Source: Martelella limonii (GTDB lineage Bacteria; Pseudomonadota; Alphaproteobacteria; Rhizobiales; Rhizobiaceae). From it: a stretch of DNA of 64,000 nt. Below are positions 27,105-36,499 of the stretch, piece after piece (the first letter of the stretch is position 1; every line of letters starts with the position of its first letter). Location: NCBI RefSeq assembly GCF_013344475.1, contig NZ_JABUOU010000005.1, forward strand, positions 210,741-274,740, written 5' to 3'. Under the pieces are notes generated by a model that saw nothing but the letters and a program-made list of their open reading frames with translations, did not search any database and had not been told where the DNA came from. Made by a program: the position numbers and the translations under genes.

Positions 27105-27153
27105 TGCGCCTCAGAACGGCCACCAGCAATTGTGCCCATCAGGAGTTAGAACA

Positions 27154-29388
27154 ATGAACAAGACCGCCCTCATGGCATCACTCGGCCTGAGCCTGCCCTT
27201 GCTGATCGCACAGGGTGGACTGGAAGCCGCGCGGGCAGGCGCGATCGCCGATCAGCTGCAGGCGCTCGCCGGGAACGACGTCATCACCCGCAAGGTCTCG
27301 CTCGCCGATCTCGGCATGACCGAGCCGCTGGCGCTTTCCTCGTCTGCGGCAACCCGCAACATCTACATCCCCGTGCCCGCCGGCGTCGCGCTGATCGCGC
27401 CGACGCTTTCCTTCGACGGCAGCTATCTGCGCGCCGATGGCGGTACCACCACCTACGTGTTGTCGCTGGATGGCTACGCGGTGGCGGCGCGCTCGCCCGA
27501 AGATGAGCGCGGCGAGTCAAGGCTCGAGCTCGGCGTCGATGGCACGCCCCGCGACAATGGCTTCGTCAACCTCGGCATCGAGTGGTCGTCCGCAACCGGA
27601 CAATTCTACTGTGACGATGCCCGCCCGATCGGCAACCAGCTTCTGGTTCAGCCCGACACCTATCTCGAATACAGCTTTGATGCGGGCGATGTGACGACGG
27701 TTGCCAGCGCCTATGCGGCGCTGCCGCAGACCGTGACGCTGCTGGTCGGGGGCAACGCCCTTGAGCAGGACAGCTATGATGCCGCCTGGAGGCTTGGCGT
27801 GGCGCTGGAGCGGACCGGCAAGATGGTCGAGATCGTGACGCTGCCTGCAATCGGCGACACGGTGGATGTCACCGGGCTGAATGTTCCGGCGGCTTTGCAG
27901 GCGATCCCGGCCTTCGCCGCCCTCGCCGGCGCCGAAACGGTCAAGATCGAAGATGCGGCAGAAGTCGGCGCGCTTCTGCTTCTCGGCGGATCGATCGGCA
28001 AGGCCGATGTCGCTGTGGCCGGAAGTGGCCTGACGCAGGCAATCGACGCCGCGCTGAAGGCGCTTTCGACCGAGGTCACGGCGGCCGATCCTGATGCGCA
28101 GCAGGCATTCGAAGCGCTTGCCGCAAGCAGGGTTTCGCTCACCACACCGCTTGCACCCGGTGCGGTCAGTGTCGTGCGGATCGGTGGCAAGCCGGTGATC
28201 GCCGTTGCACCCGACGGCGCCAGCGAAGCCGCCGGGATGTTCTCCACCATCTGGCGCAAGTCGGCCGTTTCCGGGAACATGATCGTCAAGTCCGCCCAGC
28301 CGCCGGTGATCGACGGCGATACCGTGCCGCTGACATCGCTCGGCAATGCCGGCGGCAATCTCGATGTCGTCTCGCGCGGCGACTGGTCGACCACATTCGA
28401 TCTCGGCAGCGACATTCCGGCGGGCAAGGTGCCGACCGCGTTCAACCTCAATGTCTCCGCAGCGCCCGGCGCGACGGACACGAGGCCGGTCGCCTCGGTC
28501 TTCATCAACGGCACGCTGCTCGGCGCCAAGCAGCTGCGCGCCGATGGCACGCCGGAAAACATTTCGGTCGCCGTGCCCGCCTATACGCTGCAGCCACGCA
28601 ACACGATTGTCGTGCGCTTCCAGCGCCAGCCCGCCAGCGACCATTGCCGGGAGGTGCCGCAGGGCTATCCCGTCTCGGTCCTGCCCGGCAGCTCGATCCG
28701 GCTTGGACCAGCGCCGAAGCCTGATGATTTCGGCACGATCGCCCCGAGCCTTGCCGGAGACAGCACGGTCGTGGTCGCAGCCGGCTGGCTCGAGAATGCA
28801 GCCCTTACCTTGCCGGGCCTGATCGATATCGCCAATGCCAGCGGCATCTCGCCCGAGAAGGCTGCCTTCGCCGTGGCCGAGACCGCAACGATCGCCGTTC
28901 CCGAAACGCCCTTCCTGTTCCTTGGCGTCGGCGTCGAGGGCGGCCGTGAACGTGCTAGGATCGAGGGCGACACGATCACGATCACGACGGACAAGGACAC
29001 GTCTCTGTTCGATGCATCCGGCCTTGACGGTGTTGCCGTGCTGTCGGCCGAAACCGGCGGAAAGCAGCCTGGCCTCGTCTATCAGACGAGTGGCGCTGGC
29101 CCGATGATTGAAAAGCCGATCCTTCTCGGACGCGGCGATGTCGCGGTGATCGGCGCGAGCGGCGTGCTGAGCGAGGTCAATACCAGCGGCAGAACGCCGC
29201 CCGTGGACAAGACGACGGACAGGCTGTCGCAGGAAGACCACGGCTTCTCGCTCCGTCTCCTCACCAGCAGCGATTTCTGGCTGCATCAGGTTCCGGGCAT
29301 GCTGACGGCGGCGATCATCGGTGCGTTCGTGCTGCTCATTCTGCTTGCCCGCTCCGCACGGCGTCGCCACCGCGATGACAAGAGCTGA
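27154..29388 (+). CDS. BcsB-like periplasmic, membrane-anchored polysaccharide synthesis protein
   Basis: 744 residues, start ATG 27154 with AGGAGTTAGAACA upstream. It has a signal peptide (MNKTALMASLGLSLPLLIAQ), a large periplasmic region rich in beta strands, and a single C-terminal transmembrane helix near residues 712-732 followed by a basic tail RSARRRHRDDK. This topology, length and gene position match BcsB, the periplasmic partner of cellulose synthase. Segments such as RDNGFVNLGIEWSSATGQFYC and FNLNVSAAPGATDTRPVASV fit its carbohydrate-binding and flavodoxin-like modules. Direct neighbours are not BcsA but an NfrB-like synthase. Probably guides the nascent glycan through the periplasm. 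Confidence 0.75.
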   Translation: MNKTALMASLGLSLPLLIAQGGLEAARAGAIADQLQALAGNDVITRKVSLADLGMTEPLALSSSAATRNIYIPVPAGVALIAPTLSFDGSYLRADGGTTTYVLSLDGYAVAARSPEDERGESRLELGVDGTPRDNGFVNLGIEWSSATGQFYCDDARPIGNQLLVQPDTYLEYSFDAGDVTTVASAYAALPQTVTLLVGGNALEQDSYDAAWRLGVALERTGKMVEIVTLPAIGDTVDVTGLNVPAALQAIPAFAALAGAETVKIEDAAEVGALLLLGGSIGKADVAVAGSGLTQAIDAALKALSTEVTAADPDAQQAFEALAASRVSLTTPLAPGAVSVVRIGGKPVIAVAPDGASEAAGMFSTIWRKSAVSGNMIVKSAQPPVIDGDTVPLTSLGNAGGNLDVVSRGDWSTTFDLGSDIPAGKVPTAFNLNVSAAPGATDTRPVASVFINGTLLGAKQLRADGTPENISVAVPAYTLQPRNTIVVRFQRQPASDHCREVPQGYPVSVLPGSSIRLGPAPKPDDFGTIAPSLAGDSTVVVAAGWLENAALTLPGLIDIANASGISPEKAAFAVAETATIAVPETPFLFLGVGVEGGRERARIEGDTITITTDKDTSLFDASGLDGVAVLSAETGGKQPGLVYQTSGAGPMIEKPILLGRGDVAVIGASGVLSEVNTSGRTPPVDKTTDRLSQEDHGFSLRLLTSSDFWLHQVPGMLTAAIIGAFVLLILLARSARRRHRDDKS

Positions 29389-29402
29389 TCGGGACAGGAC
29401 AG

Positions 29403-31571
29403 ATGCAGCTTTATTGGCCCTATCTGCTAGCCGACTATTACCGGCTGTTGGAATACATGACCGTCATCGTGGCGGTCGTGATCCTGATTTCCTGCATCGA
29501 CGACCTGTTCGTCGATGCGGTCTTCTACATCCGGGCGATCAAGCGGCGACTGACGGCGGAGCGGCGCTATAGTCCCCTCACCCCGGAACAGCTCAAGAAC
29601 CGGCCTGAACAGCATATCGCGATCATGGTTCCGGCCTGGCTCGAAAGCGATGTCATCGCCGCGATGATCGAGGGCATGGTGCACACGCTCGACTATCGCA
29701 ACTACACGGTCTTCGTCGGTACCTACCGCAACGATGCGGCGACAATCAACGAGGTCGAACGCATGCGCAGGCGCTACCGCCAGCTGGTGCGCGTCGAGGT
29801 GCCGCATGACGGGCCGACCTGCAAGGCAGACTGTCTGAACTGGGTGGTGCAGGCGATCTTCGCGCATGAGGAAAAGCACGGGATCGCCTTTGCCGGCACG
29901 ATCCTGCATGACAGCGAGGATGTGCTGCACCCGCTGGAGCTGCGCTTCTTCAACTACCTTCTGCCGCGGATCGACCTGATCCAGATTCCGGTCAATTCGC
30001 TGGAGCGCAACTGGTACGATCTCGTCGCCGGCGTCTACATGGACGAATTCGCCGAATGGCACGGCAAGGATATCGTGGTGCGCGAGGCGCTTGCCGGCAT
30101 GGTGCCGTCAGCCGGTGTCGGCACCTGCTTTTCGCGCAAGGCGCTGCTGACGCTGTCCGCGGAGAACGACAATCAGCCCTTCAATACCCAGACGCTGACC
30201 GAAGACTACGACATCGGGGTGCGGCTTGCCGAGCACGGCATGCGCTCGATCCTTGCCCGCTTCCCGGTCGAGTACAAGGTCAAGCGCAAGACCTGGTTCG
30301 GCTTCGGCCGGGACAAGGACATGACCATCACCATGCCGCTCTGCGTGCAGGAATATTTTCCCAATACGCTGCTGACATCCTACCGTCAGAAGGCGCGGTG
30401 GTCGCTCGGCATCTGCTTTCAGGGCTGGGCCTATTTCGGCTGGCACGGCTCGCTGATCGATCGCTATTTCCTGCTGCGCGACCGCAAAGGCATGGTCACT
30501 GTGTTCGTGACGGTGTTCGCCTATGTTCTGGCGCTGCAATACATCCTGTTCCGGCTCGGCTTTTCGTTCGGGCTCCTGCCGCAGAACTATCCGCCTCTGC
30601 TCTCTCTCGATGGCTGGATCGGAACGGTTCTGATCCTGAACGCGATCGCGCTGATGCTGCGGGTGGTGCAACGCTTCTATTTCACCAGCCGCACCTTCGG
30701 CTGGGAGCACGGCCTCCTCGCCATTCCCAGGATGATTATCGGCAATCTGGTGAACTTTCTGGCGATGTCGCGGGCGTGGAAGCAGTATCTGGTCCATCTC
30801 GCGACCGGCAAGCGGCTCGTCTGGGACAAGACCATGCACGACTTTCCAACCGCCGAAGGCCTGGTCGAAGGACAGGCGAAGCTCGGCGAGCTGCTGGTGT
30901 CGTGGCACGCGATCGACGAAAGCCAGCTCGGCGATTCCCTGAAGGCGCAGGAAGCGAGAGATCTGCCACTCGGCCGCATCCTTCTCGACAGGGGCTGGCT
31001 CGAAGAGGACGTGCTTGCCGAAGCCGTTGCGTTCCAGTCGGGACTGGACATGATCCAGGTGAGCGAGGAGGAGGTGATCAGCGCCTATGATCGCTTCAGG
31101 CCGGATTTCTGCTTCCGTTTCCGGGTGCTGGCGATTGCCGATGGCGACAGCGACAGGCTTGCCCTTGCCACCGCCTTTCCGCTTACGCCAACGGCGCTGC
31201 AAGTCATCGCGGAAGAGCTTGGCTACCAGCCGCGCCAATATATCGTTCTCGACCGGGCCGTGGCGCGGGGCCTCAATCTCCTTGGCGCACACCTGCGTGG
31301 CGGCACCCGTGAGCGCGCGCTTGGCGAAGGCGTGCCGCTGCTTGGCGAAATGCTTGTGAACAAGGGTCTGATTTCCACCGAGGCGCTGCAGCATGCGCTT
31401 GCGGATTATGATCCCCAGCGCGATGGTCAGATTGGCGCCTATCTCGTTTCCCACGACATCGTCTTCAAGAGCGCCGTCGATCAGACTGTGGAGGAGCAGC
31501 GGGCGCGAATGGATAAGTGGGTCCATGAAATCACCGCTGCGGCGGATGACAACAGGAAGGCGCCGGCATAA
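29403..31571 (+). CDS. nfrB: NfrB-like membrane glycosyltransferase (GT2) with C-terminal MshEN-type c-di-GMP-binding repeats
   Basis: 722 residues. One N-terminal helix is followed by a GT2 domain with HDSED (residues about 169-173), TED (about 266) and QKARW (about 329), the processive synthase motifs. Then come membrane helices between about 360 and 460. The C-terminal 230 residues contain two paired LGxxLxxxGxI-type motifs: LGELLVSWHAI / LGRILLDRGWL (about 493-538) and LGEMLVNKGLI / IGAYLVSHDIV (about 646-690). These resemble MshEN domains that bind cyclic di-GMP. E. coli NfrB has the same order of domains and makes a ManNAc polymer under c-di-GMP control (established). Its start follows the BcsB-like gene by 14 bp; its stop overlaps the next start. 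Confidence 0.82.
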   Translation: MQLYWPYLLADYYRLLEYMTVIVAVVILISCIDDLFVDAVFYIRAIKRRLTAERRYSPLTPEQLKNRPEQHIAIMVPAWLESDVIAAMIEGMVHTLDYRNYTVFVGTYRNDAATINEVERMRRRYRQLVRVEVPHDGPTCKADCLNWVVQAIFAHEEKHGIAFAGTILHDSEDVLHPLELRFFNYLLPRIDLIQIPVNSLERNWYDLVAGVYMDEFAEWHGKDIVVREALAGMVPSAGVGTCFSRKALLTLSAENDNQPFNTQTLTEDYDIGVRLAEHGMRSILARFPVEYKVKRKTWFGFGRDKDMTITMPLCVQEYFPNTLLTSYRQKARWSLGICFQGWAYFGWHGSLIDRYFLLRDRKGMVTVFVTVFAYVLALQYILFRLGFSFGLLPQNYPPLLSLDGWIGTVLILNAIALMLRVVQRFYFTSRTFGWEHGLLAIPRMIIGNLVNFLAMSRAWKQYLVHLATGKRLVWDKTMHDFPTAEGLVEGQAKLGELLVSWHAIDESQLGDSLKAQEARDLPLGRILLDRGWLEEDVLAEAVAFQSGLDMIQVSEEEVISAYDRFRPDFCFRFRVLAIADGDSDRLALATAFPLTPTALQVIAEELGYQPRQYIVLDRAVARGLNLLGAHLRGGTRERALGEGVPLLGEMLVNKGLISTEALQHALADYDPQRDGQIGAYLVSHDIVFKSAVDQTVEEQRARMDKWVHEITAAADDNRKAPA

Positions 31572-33916
31572 TGGCCACCGTTCTGCACCTATCGAAGCAT
31601 TCGATTGCCGCGATCCTGATGGCAACGGCCGGAATTCTGCCGTTTTCAGGCCATGCCTTTTCCCAGGAGGAGGCCGATCCGCAGCCTGGGGTCGAGGTCG
31701 ATGCGCTTCCGCTCTCCGGGCCGGCGCTTCTTCTTTACCGCAATGCCGAGCTCGCGATCACCGATGGCAATCCCGGAAAGGCCGTCTCCGACCTCACCGA
31801 GGCGGTTCGCCAGCGGCCGGATTGCGCGAAGCTGCGTGCAGCCCTGGTCTCGGCCCTGCGCAAGGGGGGCCGCGATGGCGAGGCGACGGCTGCAGCTGGC
31901 GCGGCTGCCAGCGATGACCGGCTTCCCGCAGACGGCCGGCAGCGCCTGCAGGCCATGGCAGCCGGCGCGGAGCTGCGCGATGGCGCATCTGTGGACGCCT
32001 GCCAGATAGAGGTGCAGCCGGGAGCCCCGGCAGTCGCCGAAAGGCCTGTCGCAGTGCCTGGCCCTGCCGGCCCGCCGGCGAGCACCGAGGCCGCGTCTGC
32101 GGTTGCCGAAACCGATCCGGCCTACGAGGCGGCGGATGCCGCCTACCGCGCCTATGCCCGCGCCGATTATCAGGGCGCCGTGGCCGATGCCGAAAGGGCG
32201 GTCGCGCTTGCCCCCGACAATGGTGATTACCAGACGCTTCTGGCAAATGCGCGCGCCGCGCTGAAACGAAGCGAGGCAAAGCCCCCACCGCCGGATCCGG
32301 CCTTTGGAGCGGCGAGCGTCGCCTATGCGGCGCTGCGCGACAATGATCTCGACAAGGCTCTGAGCGCCGCGCGCCGCGCCGCAAGTCTTGCTCCGTCGAA
32401 CCGCGCCTATCAGCTGCTTCTGATCGATGTCTTGAACCGCTCCGGCCGGCGCGATGAGGCGCTGGCGGCCGTCGACCGCACGATTGCCCGTTTCGGCGCC
32501 GATCGCGCCCTTTTGAGCCAGCGCGGCGTGTTGCATCAGGAGGCAGGCGATCAGGCTCTTGCAAAGGCGGATTTCGCCCGCGCGTTGACGCTTCCCGGCA
32601 GAACGCCTTCCGAGGCCGATCTGCGCCTCGACCTTGCGACCACCGCCATGGCGCTTGATGCGCCTCAGGAAGCCTATCAGGCGCTGCAGCCGCTCGGCGA
32701 CAGCCGCAATGCAGCCGTCTGGCTGCTGCGCGGCCGGGCGCTCACCGCAACCGAAAACTACACCGCCGCCGCGACCGCGCTTCAACAGGCCGCGGCACTC
32801 TCCCAAACCGATCGCCAGCGCGCCGATATTACCGTCGCCCGGCTCGACCTGATCGACGCCGAGAGCGGCGAGCGGAGCGCGCGCGCGGCCTTTGGCGCTG
32901 CCGAGCAGGACGGTTCGCTCTCCGCCCTTTCGGCGACGGACACGGCCTATCTTGCGGCAAGGCTCGGCGATCGTTCGATTGCCTACGATGCCTTTGCCGA
33001 GGCCTATGGCGCGGGCCAGCTCGGCGACCGGCAGCTGATCGATGCTGCCTATGCGGCGCGGCGGGACTATCAGAACGATGCGGCCATCGCCTGGCTGAAA
33101 CAGGTCATCGACGCGGCCGACGCCGGACGGCTGCAGCTTTCGCCGGAAGAACTCTATGGGCTCAGGCGCCAGGTGTCGGATATTACGCGGCGCTGGGGCG
33201 CCAATATCGGCCTGTTCTACGGCAGCAGCGGCATTGGCGACGGCTATCTGACGCCGCCGGCGTCTGCCGGGCGGACCATGCAGCTTGGCACCGAGTTCTA
33301 CTGGCGGCCGGAAGCATTCGGCTACCGCGACGGCCGCACCGTCGATTTCTTCATCCGCCAGTTCACCACGCTTTACGATTCACTCGATGGCGCGATCGGC
33401 GCTTCCACCATGCAGGGAGCGGCAGGCGTGCGCGTCAAGCCGTTCACCAATCTCAACGTCATTGTCGAAGCCGCGCAATATTTCAAGATCGGGCGAGACA
33501 GCCGCGACGACTTCTTGCTGCGCGCGGCCATTTCCGGCGGCTTCAACAATGATCTCATGCCCTGGAAAGACCAGTGGTGGTCCGGCCAGTATTATGCCGA
33601 GGCCGGCAGCTATCTGGTAAGCGGCGAGAATTTCTGGGATGCCAATGCCAGTCTTGGCCGCAGCTACAGGCTGGGTGGCGACGGCGGCCGGCTGGTGGTC
33701 ACGCCCTTTGTCGGTGTTTCCGCCGATTTCGACAATCTGGATGCAAACACATTCGCGCTTGGCGCGGGCCCCGGCGTGAACGTTCGTTACTGGTTCCGCG
33801 AGACCAAGTACCAAGCGCCGATGTCGCATCTGGATTTCAACGTCCAGTACCGGGCGCGGCTTGGCGGTGATGACAGGGCGCGCGGATGGTTCGCCACTCT
33901 CAACCTCGCACTGTAA
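31571..33916 (+). CDS. NfrA/BcsC-like TPR outer-membrane glycan export protein
   Basis: 781 residues, start overlapping the nfrB stop (TAATG). A signal peptide ends near GHAFSQ. Residues about 45-500 are Ala-rich helical repeats of TPR type, e.g. ADYQGAVADAERAVALAPDN and [20 protein letters not shown]. From about residue 540 the sequence changes to alternating beta strands with many Tyr/Trp/Phe (FYWRPEAFGYRDGRTVDFF) and ends in LNLAL, an outer-membrane barrel. This is the BcsC/NfrA architecture: periplasmic TPR scaffold plus barrel for glycan secretion. In E. coli NfrA is the phage N4 receptor component. Gene order identifies it as partner of the preceding synthase. Confidence 0.8.
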   Translation: MATVLHLSKHSIAAILMATAGILPFSGHAFSQEEADPQPGVEVDALPLSGPALLLYRNAELAITDGNPGKAVSDLTEAVRQRPDCAKLRAALVSALRKGGRDGEATAAAGAAASDDRLPADGRQRLQAMAAGAELRDGASVDACQIEVQPGAPAVAERPVAVPGPAGPPASTEAASAVAETDPAYEAADAAYRAYARADYQGAVADAERAVALAPDNGDYQTLLANARAALKRSEAKPPPPDPAFGAASVAYAALRDNDLDKALSAARRAASLAPSNRAYQLLLIDVLNRSGRRDEALAAVDRTIARFGADRALLSQRGVLHQEAGDQALAKADFARALTLPGRTPSEADLRLDLATTAMALDAPQEAYQALQPLGDSRNAAVWLLRGRALTATENYTAAATALQQAAALSQTDRQRADITVARLDLIDAESGERSARAAFGAAEQDGSLSALSATDTAYLAARLGDRSIAYDAFAEAYGAGQLGDRQLIDAAYAARRDYQNDAAIAWLKQVIDAADAGRLQLSPEELYGLRRQVSDITRRWGANIGLFYGSSGIGDGYLTPPASAGRTMQLGTEFYWRPEAFGYRDGRTVDFFIRQFTTLYDSLDGAIGASTMQGAAGVRVKPFTNLNVIVEAAQYFKIGRDSRDDFLLRAAISGGFNNDLMPWKDQWWSGQYYAEAGSYLVSGENFWDANASLGRSYRLGGDGGRLVVTPFVGVSADFDNLDANTFALGAGPGVNVRYWFRETKYQAPMSHLDFNVQYRARLGGDDRARGWFATLNLAL

Positions 33917-34776
33917 CCCGCCGCAGCGTGATCGTCGGCCTGGCGCTTCTGGGGCTTGTCTCGGTGCTGGGCGTGTTGGCCGTCCTGCGCAATGCCCTGC
34001 CCCGCTGGCTCGGCGGCGGAGGCGTTGCCGGGATCGTCTGGCAGCTCGACACGTCGACCACGGCCCCGGAGGGAAACTGGCAGCGGCTCGGTGTCGACCA
34101 TCTTCTGATCCAGTGGAGCGAGGTTGATGGCATCGGCTTTGCTCCGGGGCTCGGCAAACGACCCGCAGAAAAGATGCCGGACTGGGCGCGGATCGGCCAA
34201 GAGCCCTGGGCGCGCTCCGTCATATTGGGCCTTGCCGGCAATTTTTCGGAAAGGGCATCGCGTGACAATGTCCTTGCGCTGGCGGATGCGTCTGCGGTGG
34301 CGGCGAAGGCAGAGCTGCCGCTGAATGTCGTTGGCTATTATTTCCCCGTCGAGGTGGACCCGACATGGAAGGAGGCGCCGGCCGTGATGCCCGAGGCGCT
34401 CGCCCGCCTGCCGCGGCCGTTGTGGATCAGCGTCTATGACAGCGCCAATATCGGCGGCGCGGCGCTTGCCGGGTGGCTTGCGGAATGGCTGCCGGATGAT
34501 GTCGGTATTTTCTTTCAGGATGGCGTGGGCGTCGAGGCCCGCACCCCTCGAACGGCGCGCGATTATGCCGATCAACTTGCCGCCCGCTTCGGCAAGCATC
34601 GCGTGCGCGTCATCGCCGAGGCGTTCCGCCCGCTGGGAAAAGGCCGTTTCCGCCCCGCCACCGCCGCGGAACTGGTGCCCCAGATCAGGGCGCTTTCCGG
34701 CTATCAGCTCTACCTCTTCGACGGTCCGCATTATGTCGATGACGCGCTTGTCGACGCGCTGGCTGAGAGGCTTTGA
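33886..34776 (+). CDS. YbcH-like (DUF4434) secreted or membrane-anchored protein
   Basis: 296 residues, start ATG 33886, overlapping the barrel gene by 31 bp. An N-terminal Arg-rich region is followed by one hydrophobic helix (SVIVGLALLGLVSVLGVLAV), then a soluble domain that begins GIVWQLDTSTTAPEGNW and LGVDHLLIQWSEVDG. The later pattern of hydrophobic strands each followed by acidic residues (NVVGYYFPVEVD, PLWISVYDSANIGG, DDVGIFFQDGVG, RVRVIAEAF) looks like a TIM-barrel glycosidase-like fold. E. coli ybcH lies next to nfrA and encodes a protein of similar size. It may trim or modify the exported glycan. Enzyme activity not demonstrable here. Confidence 0.68.
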   Translation: MVRHSQPRTVTRRSVIVGLALLGLVSVLGVLAVLRNALPRWLGGGGVAGIVWQLDTSTTAPEGNWQRLGVDHLLIQWSEVDGIGFAPGLGKRPAEKMPDWARIGQEPWARSVILGLAGNFSERASRDNVLALADASAVAAKAELPLNVVGYYFPVEVDPTWKEAPAVMPEALARLPRPLWISVYDSANIGGAALAGWLAEWLPDDVGIFFQDGVGVEARTPRTARDYADQLAARFGKHRVRVIAEAFRPLGKGRFRPATAAELVPQIRALSGYQLYLFDGPHYVDDALVDALAERL

Positions 34777-34809
34777 ACGCCCCCAGAGGGGCCTTCCGCG
34801 CGCCGGACG

Positions 34810-36447
34810 TTAATCTTCAACGCCCGAGAAGAACCGGATCACCCTGTCGCGCATCGTGTCCATGGTCGGATCGGGTTCATCGGCGGCAGGGATCATGCCG
34901 GGGGTGAACCATTCGGTTTCAAACCTTTCGACGAGATTCCGATCGCGGCTGATGATATGGACCGGCACATCGCGCGAGGCATCCGGACCGGTGATGATGG
35001 GGGCCGGCTGGTGATCGCCGAGCACGATGAAGACGCCGTCGTCCCCGAAGCGGGCAATATAGTCGCCGACCGTCTGCAGCGCGTAATCGATGGTGCCGAT
35101 ATACTGCCGCTGCACCCGTTCCCGGTCAGCCCAGACCACTGCGGGCGGATCGCCGCTCGTTGCCTGGGCGTCGAACACGCTGCCATCGCCGACATCGGCC
35201 CAGTCGATGAGGGTCGGAACGGGCGTCCAGGGCGCATGGCTGGAGATCAGGGCGATCTCCGCCATCACCGGGCGCGGGTCGCCGTCATGGCGGACCAGCC
35301 GGTCGAAGGCCGACAGCGTGTACTGGTCGGGCATCGTCACCCAGTTGAACGGCTTGCCCTTGTAGCCGAGGTCCTTGGCGGCGAAGATCGTCTCGTAGCC
35401 GTAATAGGCGCTCTCCGGCCAGTCCATGGTGATCGCCGGCATCACGGCGGCGGTGCGCCAGCCGTTTTCATGAAACAGCCGGTTCAGGCTCTTGCGACCG
35501 CTGATCATCAGACGGTCGTACCGCGCCTGGTTGTCGACCCAGAGGCCGGAAAGGAAGGTGCCATGGGCAAGCCAGCTCAGGCCCCCCATGGTCGGAGACC
35601 GGCTCCAGCCGCTTGCCGTGGCAAAGCCCGCCTTGGTCAATTCCTGTTCGATCGCGCCGAGCCGTGGATCGATCAGCGGCGCGTAAAGCGGGTCCTCGAT
35701 CGCGCTCCGGCCATAGGATTCGATGAAGATCAGAACGACATCGCGGCCCTTGACCGCCGAGAACAGGCTGTCGGTCTCTGCCGCAGGATCGTCTCCGGCA
35801 AGCGACTGGTCGAAGAGCTGCATGTCCTTGACGGAGCGCGCAACCGCCTCGACACGGTGAACGATATAGACGGAGCTGCCCGCATCCGCATAGGCGCGCG
35901 TTCCCGTGGCAGCGCCGGTGCCCCAGAGCACGATCCCCAGCGCGAGCAGGGCGGCGAAGCCGAAGCCGGCCGTCTTTTCCGCCCGGCCTGAAAGCCGCGC
36001 GAGTGCAGAAGCGGCGCGGAAAAAGACGGCAAGCACGGCAAGGAAGGCGAGGATCGTCAGGGCTACGGCAAGGCCCGCGCCAAGCGCGCCGACAGCGCCG
36101 GAAAACACGTTCCAGCCATCGGCAAAGATCCGGAGGTCGAGATAGGGGTTGAACGGGCGCTGAAACGCCGATTGCACGCCGATATCGCCGAGCCGAAGAA
36201 ACAGAACGATGCCCAGCGCAAGCGTCGCAAGCATCGCGAGCAGGCGCGCCAGCCGCGCGGGCAGCAGCACCAGAGCAAGGCCCAGGATCGGGACTTCGAT
36301 CGGCAGGTGCAGGAATGCTTTCGCCGAAAACGCATGCGGATGGTCCGGCAGGTTCAGCACGAAAACCGCGATGACGAGGAAGACAAGCGCGGCCACGAAT
36401 GCCCGTGCCTGCCGGTTTTGCTTGCAAGCAACCCGATCAGCCATCAT
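34810..36447 (-). CDS. Membrane sulfatase-family (alkaline phosphatase superfamily) transferase
   Basis: 545 residues (a second ATG is one codon in). Four to five transmembrane helices occupy residues 1-190, followed by an extracytoplasmic sulfatase-fold domain. VVLIFIESYGRS supplies the first metal Glu, SPTMGGLSWLAHGTFLSG the nucleophile region, and FIVLGDHQPAP the Asp-His metal pair. This is the architecture of LtaS, OpgB and lipid A phosphoethanolamine transferases, which move phospho-alcohol head groups onto glycans or lipids. It converges on the glycan operon and is divergent from the flippase-like gene, so it could modify either the exported glycan or a lipid from the downstream cluster. 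Confidence 0.8.
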   Translation of the reverse strand: MMADRVACKQNRQARAFVAALVFLVIAVFVLNLPDHPHAFSAKAFLHLPIEVPILGLALVLLPARLARLLAMLATLALGIVLFLRLGDIGVQSAFQRPFNPYLDLRIFADGWNVFSGAVGALGAGLAVALTILAFLAVLAVFFRAASALARLSGRAEKTAGFGFAALLALGIVLWGTGAATGTRAYADAGSSVYIVHRVEAVARSVKDMQLFDQSLAGDDPAAETDSLFSAVKGRDVVLIFIESYGRSAIEDPLYAPLIDPRLGAIEQELTKAGFATASGWSRSPTMGGLSWLAHGTFLSGLWVDNQARYDRLMISGRKSLNRLFHENGWRTAAVMPAITMDWPESAYYGYETIFAAKDLGYKGKPFNWVTMPDQYTLSAFDRLVRHDGDPRPVMAEIALISSHAPWTPVPTLIDWADVGDGSVFDAQATSGDPPAVVWADRERVQRQYIGTIDYALQTVGDYIARFGDDGVFIVLGDHQPAPIITGPDASRDVPVHIISRDRNLVERFETEWFTPGMIPAADEPDPTMDTMRDRVIRFFSGVED

Positions 36448-36499
36448 GACTTGCCTTCTCTAAGCGGCCGATGGGCTGCGACTTGGAAAGGAGCGGCTC

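Noticed and set aside
27154-33916. Reading the operon as a standard cellulose (bcs) operon
   Set aside because: No BcsA with PilZ, no BcsZ cellulase signature, and the synthase C-terminus has MshEN-type repeats; wecB and the YbcH-like gene fit the N4-glycan system better.
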